Notes under the pieces: generated by a model
The model's database searches: none
The model's input: the letters and a program-made list of their open reading frames with translations, nothing else
What the model was told of the DNA's origin: nothing
Program-made: the position numbers and the translations under genes
In this document: piece by piece, positions 31,558 to 39,820 of the stretch
How positions within the stretch are numbered: the first letter of the stretch is position 1
Layout of the letters: each line of letters begins with the position of its first letter
DNA from: CATOSK01 sp963665735
Lineage (GTDB): Bacteria; Chloroflexota; Dehalococcoidia; Lucifugimonadales; UBA3495
Reading direction: 5' to 3'
Assembly: GCA_963665735.1 (NCBI GenBank)
Contig: OY762444.1
Span: 3,410,001 to 3,474,000 of the forward strand
DNA: 64,000 nt

Positions 31558-32463
31558 ATGTCAGTTGCGGAGTCGTTGACCAGAATCCGCGGGTTGCGGC
31601 GGTTCTTGATACCGGCGCTAATCACGGCGGCGGCCCTGGGGCTGGCCGTTATCGGCGCGGCGGTGGTGGGGCGGGAAAACGAAATTGACGGCATCAACGG
31701 GTTCGTGGAGTTGCTGGCCGGCAATTCGGGTTCCTTCCTGGGCGGCCTGGTGGGAGCATCGTTCTTGTTTGCGTTTGCGGCGGGGCTGGCCTCGGCAGTG
31801 AACCCCTGCGGGTTTGCCATGCTGCCGGCCTACCTGGGCCTGTACCTGGGGGCCGGCGATGCGGCGGAAGAGGGCTTCAACCCGCTGCGGTTGGTGGGAC
31901 GGGCCGCGCTCATCGGCGGGTCGGTGACGGCGGGTTTCGTCGCGCTGTTCGGCGTCGCTGGTTCGGCCATTGGGCTGGGAGCGTCCTTTATCATCCAATA
32001 CCTGCCCTGGATTGGCCTGGGCATCGGCGTGTTGCTGGTGGCGGTAGGGGCCTGGCTGATTGCCGGGGGCAAGCTCTACACCGGGCTGGCGGCGCGGGCG
32101 GCGTCCCGCATCGGCGAACCGACGACGGTAGGAGTCAAGGGTTATTTTCTGTTTGGAATCAGCTACGGAGTGGCGTCGCTAAGCTGCACGTTACCCATAT
32201 TCCTGGCGGTGCTGGGGGTGAACACCGCCGACAGCAGTTTTTGGAGTTCGGTGGGCCAGTTCGTCCTTTACGCGCTGGGGATGGGGTCGGTGATTTTGGC
32301 CTTAACGCTGGGAATGGCCTTTTTCCGGGGGGCAATGGTCAAGGCCCTGCGACGAGCGCTGCCCTACGTGCAGCCGGTGGGGGCGGCCCTGTTAATCCTA
32401 GCGGGAATTTACATCACCTTTTACTGGCTGACTCTGGGGGGTCTGTTCTGGGCGATGACTTAG
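31558..32463 (+). CDS. CcdA/DsbD-type thiol electron carrier
   Basis: A 301-residue integral membrane protein with about seven to eight hydrophobic spans. The paired cysteines of CcdA-family carriers are present in SAVNPCGFAMLPAYLGLYLG and in ASLSCTLPIFLAVLGV. These proteins move electrons from cytoplasmic thioredoxin to extracytoplasmic thiols for cytochrome c maturation or disulfide repair. The start follows AGGGAC. No thioredoxin-like partner is adjacent. Confidence 0.9.
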   Translation: MSVAESLTRIRGLRRFLIPALITAAALGLAVIGAAVVGRENEIDGINGFVELLAGNSGSFLGGLVGASFLFAFAAGLASAVNPCGFAMLPAYLGLYLGAGDAAEEGFNPLRLVGRAALIGGSVTAGFVALFGVAGSAIGLGASFIIQYLPWIGLGIGVLLVAVGAWLIAGGKLYTGLAARAASRIGEPTTVGVKGYFLFGISYGVASLSCTLPIFLAVLGVNTADSSFWSSVGQFVLYALGMGSVILALTLGMAFFRGAMVKALRRALPYVQPVGAALLILAGIYITFYWLTLGGLFWAMT

Positions 32464-32536
32464 GAACGGGACGGAAGGGCTTTCAATCCCTGCGACGTTA
32501 GGCAATGTCGCCGGCGTCCTCCGGGTTTTGGCCCCA

Positions 32537-33064
32537 TCATGGCGATAGACGGGCCAGACGATTACCGTTTACAAACCCTTCTTCCCGCTCGGTTCCTATG
32601 GGGATGGATTCTCCCGTGAGGTTGTGAACTCGGGCGCGTTCTGAGCCGTTTTCGATCTTGTAATACCCCATCGGGCGACTGCCAAGGTCTTGTAACTCGG
32701 CTACAAACTTTTCGGCGGCGTCAATTCCTGCCCTGATTTCATCAGACCGCCGTCGGTTCCCGTAGAAATTGACGTGGAAGGAATCGGCGTTAGTCACTTG
32801 GCTCACCAACTCAGGGCGGCCATATTCCTTCGCCAGGTAATTGGCTATGTCGTAAAAGTCGGTGTGGTGGTGGTGCAGCCAACCGCGTTGCTCGGCAATG
32901 GACGATAGGGCGTGGGCCACCGCGCCCCAAATTTTCTCTGACGCTTGGAGTCGGTTGGGCGGATTCTTGGCGATTTCCAGCCGGGCGTGTTCCAGGAACC
33001 TGACGCTTATCGCCATGTGGTCGTCCGGGCTTTGGAGGCCGGGGTTCGGCAGTTGCGTGGTCAT
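32537..33064 (-). CDS. PaREP1/HEPN-like protein, 175 residues
   Basis: Helical N-terminal region containing RLQASEKIWGAVAHALSSIA followed by HHHHTDFYDIANYLAKEYG. The QASEK-x-WGA-x-AH core is shared with the 121-residue protein at 5192-5557. The last 45 residues add a beta-rich extension (YYKIENGSERARVHNLTGES) absent from that protein. HEPN-type functions include RNA cleavage and toxin roles, but no catalytic RxxxxH is convincingly visible and no partner gene adjoins. It is convergent with the CcdA-like gene. Confidence 0.6.
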   Translation of the reverse strand: MTTQLPNPGLQSPDDHMAISVRFLEHARLEIAKNPPNRLQASEKIWGAVAHALSSIAEQRGWLHHHHTDFYDIANYLAKEYGRPELVSQVTNADSFHVNFYGNRRRSDEIRAGIDAAEKFVAELQDLGSRPMGYYKIENGSERARVHNLTGESIPIGTEREEGFVNGNRLARLSP

Positions 33065-33123
33065 ATCATCCCTTGGAGCATGACGAAATCGAGAGGGAAG
33101 TTTCCGGTGCGCCTTGTTTGATT

Positions 33124-33152
33124 GTAGGGGCGGGTTTGAAACCCGCCCCTAC
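33124..33152. terminator. perfect palindrome after rpsI
   Basis: GTAGGGGCGGGTTT-G-AAACCCGCCCCTAC, a 14-bp stem with a single-base centre (three-nt loop in practice). It lies about 30 bp past the rpsI stop codon. Related palindromes occur at 54458-54485 and 57834-57861, so it is also a repeat family. It may end the ribosomal super-operon. Confidence 0.55.
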
Positions 33153-33183
33153 GGAATGGTTGCGTTTCAGTTGAAGGGGCTGC

Positions 33184-33594
33184 TTAACGCTTGGTGTATT
33201 GAGGGGCGCGGCGGGCGCGTTTCAAGCCGTACTTCTTGCTTTCCTTGATGCGGGAGTCGCGGGTGATAAGACCGTGACGCCGGAGGGTGGGCTTGAAAGA
33301 CTCGTCGTAAACCACCAGAGCGCGGGCAATGCCGTGGCGGATGGCCTGGGCCTGGGCGTTGACGCCGCCGCCGGTTACGCGAGCCACCACCCGGAAACGG
33401 TTGGTGGTCTCGGTGACCCGGAAGGGTTCGTTGATGGTGACCTGCCAGGGTTCCCAGTTGAAGTATTCGTCAATGGGCTTGCCGTTAATGATTACCGGGC
33501 CGGGGTCGTCGGCGTAGAGCCGCACCCGGGCGATGGCGGTCTTGCGCTTGCCGGTGCCGTAGTGATAAGGCTGTTGAGCGTCGGCCTGTACCAA
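33184..33594 (-). CDS. rpsI: 30S ribosomal protein S9
   Basis: A 136-residue S9. YGTGKRKTAIARVRL at the start, GGGVNAQAQAIRHGIARAL in the middle and the basic ending RAPQYTKR, which reaches the tRNA at the P site. It is the last gene of the super-operon, 9 bp after rplM, the usual L13-S9 pair. Confidence 0.97.
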   Translation of the reverse strand: MVQADAQQPYHYGTGKRKTAIARVRLYADDPGPVIINGKPIDEYFNWEPWQVTINEPFRVTETTNRFRVVARVTGGGVNAQAQAIRHGIARALVVYDESFKPTLRRHGLITRDSRIKESKKYGLKRARRAPQYTKR

Positions 33595-33603
33595 GGTTGT
33601 TAC

Positions 33604-34050
33604 CTACCCTTCGTTCTGGTCTGGAGAATTTCCGGCCTGTCCCTGATGGGGGTGGGCGTCGCCGGCGTAAACCTTCAGGCGGCGGAGCATCCGGCGGCCC
33701 AAGGCGTTGTTGGGGAGCATACCCTTGACGGCCAGTTGCAGAACCCGCTCAGGACGCTGTTCCATCATGTCGCGGAGCATGAAGGTCTTGAGGTTGCCGA
33801 CGTAGCCGCTATGCCGGTAGTACTTCTTCTGAAGCAACTTGCGGCCGGTGACTTCGACCTTGGCGGCGTTCAGCACGACAACGTGATCGCCGGTGATGAC
33901 GTGGGGCGTGTAGGTGGGTTTGTCCTTGCCCTGGAGGGCGACGGCGATGTCGCGGGCGAGGCGGCCCAGGGTCTGCCCGGAGGCGTCAATAACCCGCCAG
34001 TTGTCGGGAACCTGACCCGGTTTGGGGAAGTAGGTGCTGGTCCGTTTCAT
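33604..34050 (-). CDS. rplM: 50S ribosomal protein L13
   Basis: A 148-residue L13 with DNWRVIDASGQTLGRLARDI, TYTPHVITGDHVVVLNAAKV and ALGRRMLRRLKVYAGDAHPH. The ATG lies inside the 3' end of truA (65-nt overlap, different frame). The C-terminus (QGQAGNSPDQNEG) is slightly extended. Confidence 0.96.
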   Translation of the reverse strand: MKRTSTYFPKPGQVPDNWRVIDASGQTLGRLARDIAVALQGKDKPTYTPHVITGDHVVVLNAAKVEVTGRKLLQKKYYRHSGYVGNLKTFMLRDMMEQRPERVLQLAVKGMLPNNALGRRMLRRLKVYAGDAHPHQGQAGNSPDQNEG

Positions 34051-34864
34051 AGGTCTCTTTAACCTTGCTCCAGAAATTGGGGTACGTCACCCTGACCAGG
34101 CAAAGGCCGGACGCGGGAAGCGACGGCAGGGCCAGGGTGGACGGCGTCTTGTTTTCCAGGATGTCCTTGATTATGGTTTCGGGCAGTTTTCCTTTGCCAA
34201 TTTCCACCAGCAGGGCGTTGGCGCGCCTAATCTGGTGTCTCAAAAAGCCGTTGGCTTCACATTCGATTATAAGCTCATCCCGTTCCCGGAATAGAATCCA
34301 CTTGTCCACCCGGCGGACGGCGCTTTTGTCCGGTGGATGGCCGGTGGCCAGAGGCCGGAAATCGTGGACGCCGATGAGGTATCGGGCGGCCCGGCTCATG
34401 GCGTTTTCGTCCAGGTTTTCCCGTACCAGGTGATGCGTGTTGCGACGCAGCGGGGAAGGCGACCAGCGGTTGAGGATGCTGTAACGATAGGTGCGGCTGG
34501 AAGCGTCCCGGCGGGAGTGGAAATCCGAGTCCACCTGGTAAGCGACCTGTATCTTTATATCATCCGGCAGGAAATGGTTCAACGCCCGGTAGAAAACCTG
34601 GATGGAATAGGGGGCGGTAGTCAGGAAGTCAACCACCTGGCCCTGGGCGTGCGCCCCGGAATCGGTGCGGCTGGCGGCCCGCACCCGAACCCGGTTTCCG
34701 GTGAAGTCGGCTATGGCTTTTTCGATTGCTCCTTGTACGGTGGGTTGATTTTGCTGGTACTGAAAGCCGGCGTAGTTGGAGCCGTCGTATTCCACAATCA
34801 AAGCCAAGCGGCGGGCATCAGAGTTGTCAGCCGCCGGGCCAGTGGAGGTTGGCGAATCTTCCAA
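33986..34864 (-). CDS. truA: tRNA pseudouridine synthase A
   Basis: A 292-residue TruA that makes pseudouridine at positions 38-40 of tRNA anticodon arms. The catalytic Asp is in RAASRTDSGAHAQGQ. Also seen are LIVEYDGSNYAGFQYQQNQP and CEANGFLRHQIRRANALLVE. The core ends near LCLVRVTYPNFW; the last 30 residues are a tail encoded over the start of rplM. truA between rplQ and rplM is common in Gram-positive-type operons. Confidence 0.94.
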   Translation of the reverse strand: MEDSPTSTGPAADNSDARRLALIVEYDGSNYAGFQYQQNQPTVQGAIEKAIADFTGNRVRVRAASRTDSGAHAQGQVVDFLTTAPYSIQVFYRALNHFLPDDIKIQVAYQVDSDFHSRRDASSRTYRYSILNRWSPSPLRRNTHHLVRENLDENAMSRAARYLIGVHDFRPLATGHPPDKSAVRRVDKWILFRERDELIIECEANGFLRHQIRRANALLVEIGKGKLPETIIKDILENKTPSTLALPSLPASGLCLVRVTYPNFWSKVKETYETDQHLLPQTGSGSRQLAGY

Positions 34865-34884
34865 CTTGCGCCGAAGGATGCGGC

Positions 34885-35241
34885 CTATTCCACCAACTCG
34901 ATGACGGCCATTTGCGCGCCGTCTCCCTGGCGCGGCCCCAGCTTGATGATGCGGGTGTAACCGCCGGGACGGTCGGCGTAACGCGGGGCCAGGTCGTCGA
35001 AGACCTTCTTGACCACCTTCTTGTTGGGGATTTGACTCAGGGCCAACCGGCGGTGGTGCAGAGTGCCCTTCTTGCCGTGGGTGATTAGCTTTTCCGCTAC
35101 GATGCGGGTTTCCTTGGCCTTGGCCACGGTGGTGGTGATGCGCTCGTGCTGGACGAGGGCTACGGTCAGACCCCGCAGGAGGGCGCGCCGCTGGTCTTTT
35201 TTCCGGCTCAGGTTGCGGCCGGCAACGCGGTGGGAAGCCAT
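34885..35241 (-). CDS. rplQ: 50S ribosomal protein L17
   Basis: A 118-residue L17. Motifs are HRVAGRNLSRKKDQRRALLR, GLTVALVQHERITTTVAKAK and PGGYTRIIKLGPRQGDGAQM. It follows rpoA by 6 bp, the standard alpha-operon order. Confidence 0.97.
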   Translation of the reverse strand: MASHRVAGRNLSRKKDQRRALLRGLTVALVQHERITTTVAKAKETRIVAEKLITHGKKGTLHHRRLALSQIPNKKVVKKVFDDLAPRYADRPGGYTRIIKLGPRQGDGAQMAVIELVE

Positions 35242-35247
35242 AGCTGG

Positions 35248-36402
35248 TTAAGAGTCCTCCTCGTCGGGGTAGCCGTATTCGTCATCGGTGTCTTCGTCGG
35301 CGTCCGCGTCGGTTTCCGGGGCTTCGTCCTCATCGTCGGAGTAATCCCCGGCGTCCCAATCGGTTTCAGCAACCGGGGCCGGCAACCCGGTAGGCGCCCA
35401 ATCCCCGTCCAAGGCCACGGCGGAGGAACTGCGGGAATAACCGCCGATGCCCCGCTCGGCCAGTTTCTCCCGGAGTTCCTGGAGGGACTTGTCTCCGAAG
35501 TTGCGTATTTTCAGCAAGTCGTCGTCGGACATTTCCAGGACTTCGCCCACCCGGTTTACCTGGGCACGTTTCAGGCAGTTCAACGTGCGCGGGGAAAGTT
35601 CCAGCCGCTCAATGGGAGTCTGGTAAATCTCCGGGGATACCGGCACCGTGGGGCCTTGGTCTCCGGCGTCAGCAGAGGGGTTGAGGCTGCGGAACAGGTG
35701 GAAATTCTTGGAAAGGTCATCGGCAGCCTGCCGCACCGCGTCCACCGGGGTTATGGTGCCGTCGGTCCAGATTTCCATTTCCAGCCGTTCATAGTTCAAG
35801 TCCTGGCCGACCCGGGTGTTGCCGATGTTGTAATTGACCTTGCGAACCGGGCTGAAAATGGCGTCCACCGGCAGTACGCCGGGGGGAGGGCTAATGCCCC
35901 CTTCGGACTGGACGGCCCGGTATCCGGTGCCGTGCTCAACGTCGAAGTCAATGGCCAGGGAGGAGTCGTCGGCGTCCAAGGTTGCCAGATGCAGTTCCGG
36001 GTTGACTATCTCAAAGTCGGCGGAAGTGGCGATGTCGCCGGCGCAGACCCGGCCTTCACCGCGAACCTGCAACCGCATTTTGCCGGTGCGCTTGGACTGG
36101 GAACGGATGCGGATGCGCTTGATGTTAAGGAGCAAGTCCATCACCTCTTCCTTAACGCCCCGAATCGCGGTGTATTCGTGAACCACGTCGTCAATCCTGA
36201 CCTGGGTTATCGCGCTGCCCTTGATGGAGCTTAGCAGGATGCGGCGCAGGGGGTTTCCAATGGTGACGGCCCGGCCCTTGGGCAGGGGTTCAATGGCGAT
36301 GCGAGCGAAGTCGTCGCCGGTTTCCAAGACCCGGATTTCCGGTTCCGGCTCTTGAAACTCCGGCTCAATGGTAGTCGGAGACAGGGAAAAGTTGTCTAAC
36401 AT
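35248..36402 (-). CDS. rpoA: RNA polymerase alpha subunit with acidic tail
   Basis: A 384-residue alpha subunit. The N-terminal domain has PLPKGRAVTIGNPLRRILLS and the C-terminal DNA- and activator-binding domain has LELSPRTLNCLKRAQVNRVG then LLKIRNFGDKSLQELREKLA. Beyond the CTD about 60 residues follow, the last 35 being almost all Asp and Glu (for example DYSDDEDEAPETDADADEDT). Most alphas end within about 15-20 residues of the CTD. The ATG at 36402 is preceded by GAGG overlapping the rpsD stop; the TTG one codon earlier is less likely. Confidence 0.97.
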   Translation of the reverse strand: MLDNFSLSPTTIEPEFQEPEPEIRVLETGDDFARIAIEPLPKGRAVTIGNPLRRILLSSIKGSAITQVRIDDVVHEYTAIRGVKEEVMDLLLNIKRIRIRSQSKRTGKMRLQVRGEGRVCAGDIATSADFEIVNPELHLATLDADDSSLAIDFDVEHGTGYRAVQSEGGISPPPGVLPVDAIFSPVRKVNYNIGNTRVGQDLNYERLEMEIWTDGTITPVDAVRQAADDLSKNFHLFRSLNPSADAGDQGPTVPVSPEIYQTPIERLELSPRTLNCLKRAQVNRVGEVLEMSDDDLLKIRNFGDKSLQELREKLAERGIGGYSRSSSAVALDGDWAPTGLPAPVAETDWDAGDYSDDEDEAPETDADADEDTDDEYGYPDEEDS

Positions 36403-36410
36403 CAAGGGCG

Positions 36411-37037
36411 CTACCTCGAATAGTACTCGACGATGAGACGGGAGTTGATGGACTGTTGCAGTTCTTCATCGGCGGGCATGGTAATCACCTGGCCGGTCAT
36501 TTCGGCCAAGTCCAACGACAGCCAGGAAGGGATGGGACGCTTGGGGATGCCCCCGGTGCGTTCCCGGTAAAACTCGGTCTGCTTGTCCGATTCCTTCCAG
36601 GTGATGGTGTCCCCGGCGCGCACCAGGTAGGAAGGGATGTCGGTTTTGACGCCGTTGACGCGAAAATGGCCGTGGTTGACCAACTGGCGCGCCTGCTTTC
36701 GGGAGTCGGCGAAACCCAGCAGGAAGATTACGTTGTCAAAGCGGCGTTCCAGCGTCCGCAACAGGTTCAGGCCGGAAATGCCGGGGGTGTTGAAAGCGTC
36801 GTCCATGTAGGCCCGGAACTGGCTTTCCATGACGCCGAACATCTGTCGGGCTTTCTGCTTTTCCCGCAGGTGAATGCCGTAATCGGAGGGCCGGCGGCGG
36901 CGGTTGGAAATGTCGCCCGGCGGAGCGTGACGCCGTTCCACCGCGCAACGGGGCGTGAAACAGCGGTCGCCTTTCAGGAACAGTTTTTCGCCGGCGCGGC
37001 GGCACAGGCGGCAAGAGGGTCCGGTGTACCTACCCAT
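36411..37037 (-). CDS. rpsD: 30S ribosomal protein S4 (zinc-containing type)
   Basis: A 208-residue S4 and 30S assembly initiator. The N-terminus has C9-x2-C12 and C26-x4-C31 (PSCRLCRRAG, DRCFTPRCAVERR), the Zn-binding version. The S4 RNA-binding domain appears as RRFDNVIFLLGFADSRKQAR and NHGHFRVNGVKTDIPSYLV. Confidence 0.97.
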   Translation of the reverse strand: MGRYTGPSCRLCRRAGEKLFLKGDRCFTPRCAVERRHAPPGDISNRRRRPSDYGIHLREKQKARQMFGVMESQFRAYMDDAFNTPGISGLNLLRTLERRFDNVIFLLGFADSRKQARQLVNHGHFRVNGVKTDIPSYLVRAGDTITWKESDKQTEFYRERTGGIPKRPIPSWLSLDLAEMTGQVITMPADEELQQSINSRLIVEYYSR

Positions 37038-37066
37038 AGAAATCAGTCCTCTTAGAAGTTCAGGCC

Positions 37067-37450
37067 TTAAACCCGGCGCCGCTTGGGAGGGCGGCAGCCG
37101 TTGTGGGGAATAGGGGTAACGTCGCGGATGCTGGTAACGGTGAGTCCGGCTCCCTGGAGGGAGCGGATGGCCGCTTCCCGGCCTGAGCCGGGGCCTTTGA
37201 TGTAAACGTCCACCAAGCGCAGGCCCATGTCCATGCCGTGCCGGGCGGCCTGTTCGGCGGCCCGCTGGGCGGCAAAGGCCGTGCCTTTGCGGGAACCCCG
37301 GAAACCGGAGGTGCCGGCGCTGGCCGAGGCAATGACGTTCCCATCCGGGTCGGTGATGCTGACCAGGGTGTTGTTGAAGGTGGAATAGATGTAAACGCGG
37401 CCTTGGGGGACATTGCGGCGTTCCCGGCGGCGTGCTCTTGGTCGCGGCAT
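37067..37450 (-). CDS. rpsK: 30S ribosomal protein S11
   Basis: A 127-residue S11. Motifs are VYIYSTFNNTLVSITDPDGN, GTSGFRGSRKGTAFAAQRAA and DVTPIPHNGCRPPKRRRV. It lies 3 bp after rpsM. Confidence 0.97.
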   Translation of the reverse strand: MPRPRARRRERRNVPQGRVYIYSTFNNTLVSITDPDGNVIASASAGTSGFRGSRKGTAFAAQRAAEQAARHGMDMGLRLVDVYIKGPGSGREAAIRSLQGAGLTVTSIRDVTPIPHNGCRPPKRRRV

Positions 37451-37453
37451 AGC

Positions 37454-37846
37454 TTACTTCTTGCCTCCGGTGCGGCGGCCCCGTCCGGCCACGGTGCGGC
37501 GCGGGCCTTTTCGCGAGCGGGCGTTGGTGCGGGTGCGCTGGCCGTTGACCGGCAAACCCCGGCGGTGGCGCAGACCCCGGTAGGAGCCGATTTCGATGAG
37601 GCGGCGGATGTTCTGGTTGACCTCCCGCCGCAGGTCGCCTTCAATCAGGTATTCCCGGTCAATAATCTCCCGCAGCCGGTCAACCTGACCTTCGCTGAGT
37701 TCGTTCATGCGGGGCGGATAGGTGGTGTCCAGGCCGGCCTTGTCCAGAATCTCGGCGGCGGTGGTGGGGCCAACGCCGTAGATGCTGCGGAGGGCCACAT
37801 GGGCCCGCTTGCGGTCAGGAACGTCCACGCCTGCGATGCGTACCAT
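37454..37846 (-). CDS. rpsM: 30S ribosomal protein S13
   Basis: A 130-residue S13. IAGVDVPDRKRAHVALRSIY, GVGPTTAAEILDKAGLDTTY, GLRHRRGLPVNGQRTRTNAR and a basic tail ending TGGKK are visible. It follows rpmJ. Confidence 0.97.
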   Translation of the reverse strand: MVRIAGVDVPDRKRAHVALRSIYGVGPTTAAEILDKAGLDTTYPPRMNELSEGQVDRLREIIDREYLIEGDLRREVNQNIRRLIEIGSYRGLRHRRGLPVNGQRTRTNARSRKGPRRTVAGRGRRTGGKK

Positions 37847-37868
37847 TACCAGTCTCCTTTTCGAGGGG

Positions 37869-37985
37869 TTAGCCCTGGCGTTGAGCGTGGCGGGCGTTGG
37901 AGGAGCAGATAATTCTGACCACGCCCTTGCGCTTGATTACCCGGCAGTTGTCACACCTCGGTTTTACCGATGCGCTGACTTTCAT
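37869..37985 (-). CDS. rpmJ: 50S ribosomal protein L36
   Basis: A 38-residue L36, easy to overlook. It reads MKVSASVKPRCDNCRVIKRK, then GVVRIICSSNARHAQRQG. Cys11, Cys14, Cys27 and His33 form the zinc ribbon of the C+ type. It is placed between infA and rpsM, the conserved order. Confidence 0.95.
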   Translation of the reverse strand: MKVSASVKPRCDNCRVIKRKGVVRIICSSNARHAQRQG

Positions 37986-38026
37986 GTTGACGGCTCCGTT
38001 GATTGGTTGCTGGGCGAAGGGAAGGG

Positions 38027-38245
38027 TTACTTGAACCGATAGGTGATGCGCCCCCGGGTCAGGTCATAGGGGGAAAGTTCCACCAGCACCCGGTCACCGG
38101 GCAAGACGCGGATGAAGTGCATCCGAATTTTGCCGGAGACATGGGCCAACACTTGGTGGTCGTTGGGCAGTTCGACTCGGAACATACCATTGGGCAGGGC
38201 CTCGGTTACTTTGGCTTCCACCTCAATGGCTTCTTTCTTGGCCAT
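38027..38245 (-). CDS. infA: translation initiation factor IF-1
   Basis: A 72-residue IF-1 (OB fold). IEVEAKVTEALPNGMFRVEL, HVSGKIRMHFIRVLPGDRVL and PYDLTRGRITYRFK match the family throughout. It lies between map and rpmJ. Confidence 0.97.
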   Translation of the reverse strand: MAKKEAIEVEAKVTEALPNGMFRVELPNDHQVLAHVSGKIRMHFIRVLPGDRVLVELSPYDLTRGRITYRFK

Positions 38246-38291
38246 AAGCGATTATGCCTCTACTTCGTCGGTTGGTTCGGTTTTCGTGTTT

Positions 38292-39098
38292 TCAGGAATG
38301 GACGGTCAGGATACGGGGGCCGTCCTCGGTAATGGCGATGGAATGTTCGAAATGGGAGGAAAGGCTGCCGTCGGCGGTTACTACCGTCCATTGGTCGTCC
38401 AGGATGCGGGTATGCCAGTCGCCGATGTTGAGCATGGGTTCAATGGCGATGCACATTCCGGCCCGGAGCAGTTGGCCCTTGCCCGGCTCGCCGTAGTTGG
38501 GCACCTGGGGGTCTTCGTGGAGGAAACGGCCAATGCCGTGGCCGACAAATTCCCGCACCACGCCATAGCCCCGGGCCTCGGCGTAGGTCTGCACGGCGGC
38601 GCCGATGTCCCCGATGCGGTTGCCGGGGACGGCGGCCTTGATTCCTTCTTCCAGGCTTTCCCGGGTGGCGTCCATCAGGTCAATGGCTTCCTGGCTGACC
38701 TCGCCCACGGCCACGGAAATAGCGGCGTCGCCGATGAAGCCGTCAATGGTGGCGCCACAGTCCATCTTGATGATGTCGCCTTCCCGCAGGACACGCCGGC
38801 CGGGGATGCCGTGGACGATTTCCTCGTTGACCGAGGCGCAGATGGTGGCCGGGAACCCCTGGTAGCCCTTGAAGGCGGGCTTGGCGCCGTGGTTGATGAT
38901 TTCCTTGTAGGCAATCTGGTCCAACTCGCGGGTGGTGATGCCCGGCTCCACCGAACGCTTCAGGAGGGTCAGGGCGGAGCCGACGATAGCGCCGGCCCGG
39001 GCCATGGCCTCCAATTCCTCGGGCGACTTGATGGTTATGCCGCCAGTGTAGGTGGACGGAGAGTTGGACGCAGTTCTTGCGCCGCGTTTGCGATTCAT
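38292..39098 (-). CDS. map: type I methionine aminopeptidase
   Basis: A 268-residue MetAP. TIKSPEELEAMARAGAIVGS opens the domain. Metal ligands are visible in IIKMDCGATIDGFIGDAAIS (two Asp), EFVGHGIGRFLHEDP (His) and CIAIEPMLNIG (Glu). It removes the initiator Met from nascent chains. About 20 N-terminal residues precede the usual start. Confidence 0.95.
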   Translation of the reverse strand: MNRKRGARTASNSPSTYTGGITIKSPEELEAMARAGAIVGSALTLLKRSVEPGITTRELDQIAYKEIINHGAKPAFKGYQGFPATICASVNEEIVHGIPGRRVLREGDIIKMDCGATIDGFIGDAAISVAVGEVSQEAIDLMDATRESLEEGIKAAVPGNRIGDIGAAVQTYAEARGYGVVREFVGHGIGRFLHEDPQVPNYGEPGKGQLLRAGMCIAIEPMLNIGDWHTRILDDQWTVVTADGSLSSHFEHSIAITEDGPRILTVHS

Positions 39099-39140
39099 CT
39101 CGTTATCGTACTCCTGTTTAGCGTTGTTGTAAACCGGGGG

Positions 39141-39815
39141 TTAACCGTTGCCGGAGGCCGACAGCCCCAAAGCCGTCAACACCCGGTTGTTAACTTCGGA
39201 CACGCTGCCCAGGCCGGGCACGTCCGCCACCATGCCCCGCTGCTGGTAGAAGTCCAGGACGGGGAAGGTTTCGTTTTCATAGACTTGCAGCCGTTGCTGG
39301 ACGGATTCGGGGCGGTCATCGTCCCGCTGGTAAAGTTCGCCGCCGCAACTGTCGCAGGTTGCCTGGTCGGTGTCGGCCCCGTCGGGCAGAGTGTAGGGAG
39401 CCTGACATTCCCGGCAGGTGTAGCGGCCAGCCAGCCGGCGCACCAACTCTCCGGTGTCCACGTTGATGAGGACAACTTTGTCCAAAGGGCGGGATTTTTC
39501 CGACAGGGTTTCTTCCAATGACTGCGCTTGATTCACGTTGCGGGGAAAACCGTCCAGCAGAAACCCGTCGTCGCCGGGCATTTCCAGCAGGCGGTCAAGG
39601 ATAATGCCGATGGTCAGTTCGTCGGGAACCAGCAGGCCCTGGTTGACGTAGCCGGATACCCGCTGGCCCAATGGCGTCTGGTTGCGGAGGTGGCGCCGGA
39701 ACAGGTCGCCGGAACTGATATGCTCAACGCCCAGTTGTTCCCGGAGCAGTTGGGCCTGGGTGCCTTTGCCCGCGCCCGGCGGCCCGAAAAGGACAAGTCG
39801 AAGGGCAGCAGCCAC
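39141..39815 (-). CDS. adk: adenylate kinase (zinc LID type)
   Basis: A 224-residue adenylate kinase. The P-loop is LFGPPGAGKGTQAQLL; FLLDGFPRNVNQAQSLEETL is the NMP-binding region. The LID carries four cysteines (YTCRECQAPY and ATCDSCGGELY), a structural zinc site. It lies 5 bp after secY. Confidence 0.96.
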   Translation of the reverse strand: MAAALRLVLFGPPGAGKGTQAQLLREQLGVEHISSGDLFRRHLRNQTPLGQRVSGYVNQGLLVPDELTIGIILDRLLEMPGDDGFLLDGFPRNVNQAQSLEETLSEKSRPLDKVVLINVDTGELVRRLAGRYTCRECQAPYTLPDGADTDQATCDSCGGELYQRDDDRPESVQQRLQVYENETFPVLDFYQQRGMVADVPGLGSVSEVNNRVLTALGLSASGNG

Positions 39816-39820
39816 CGGGA

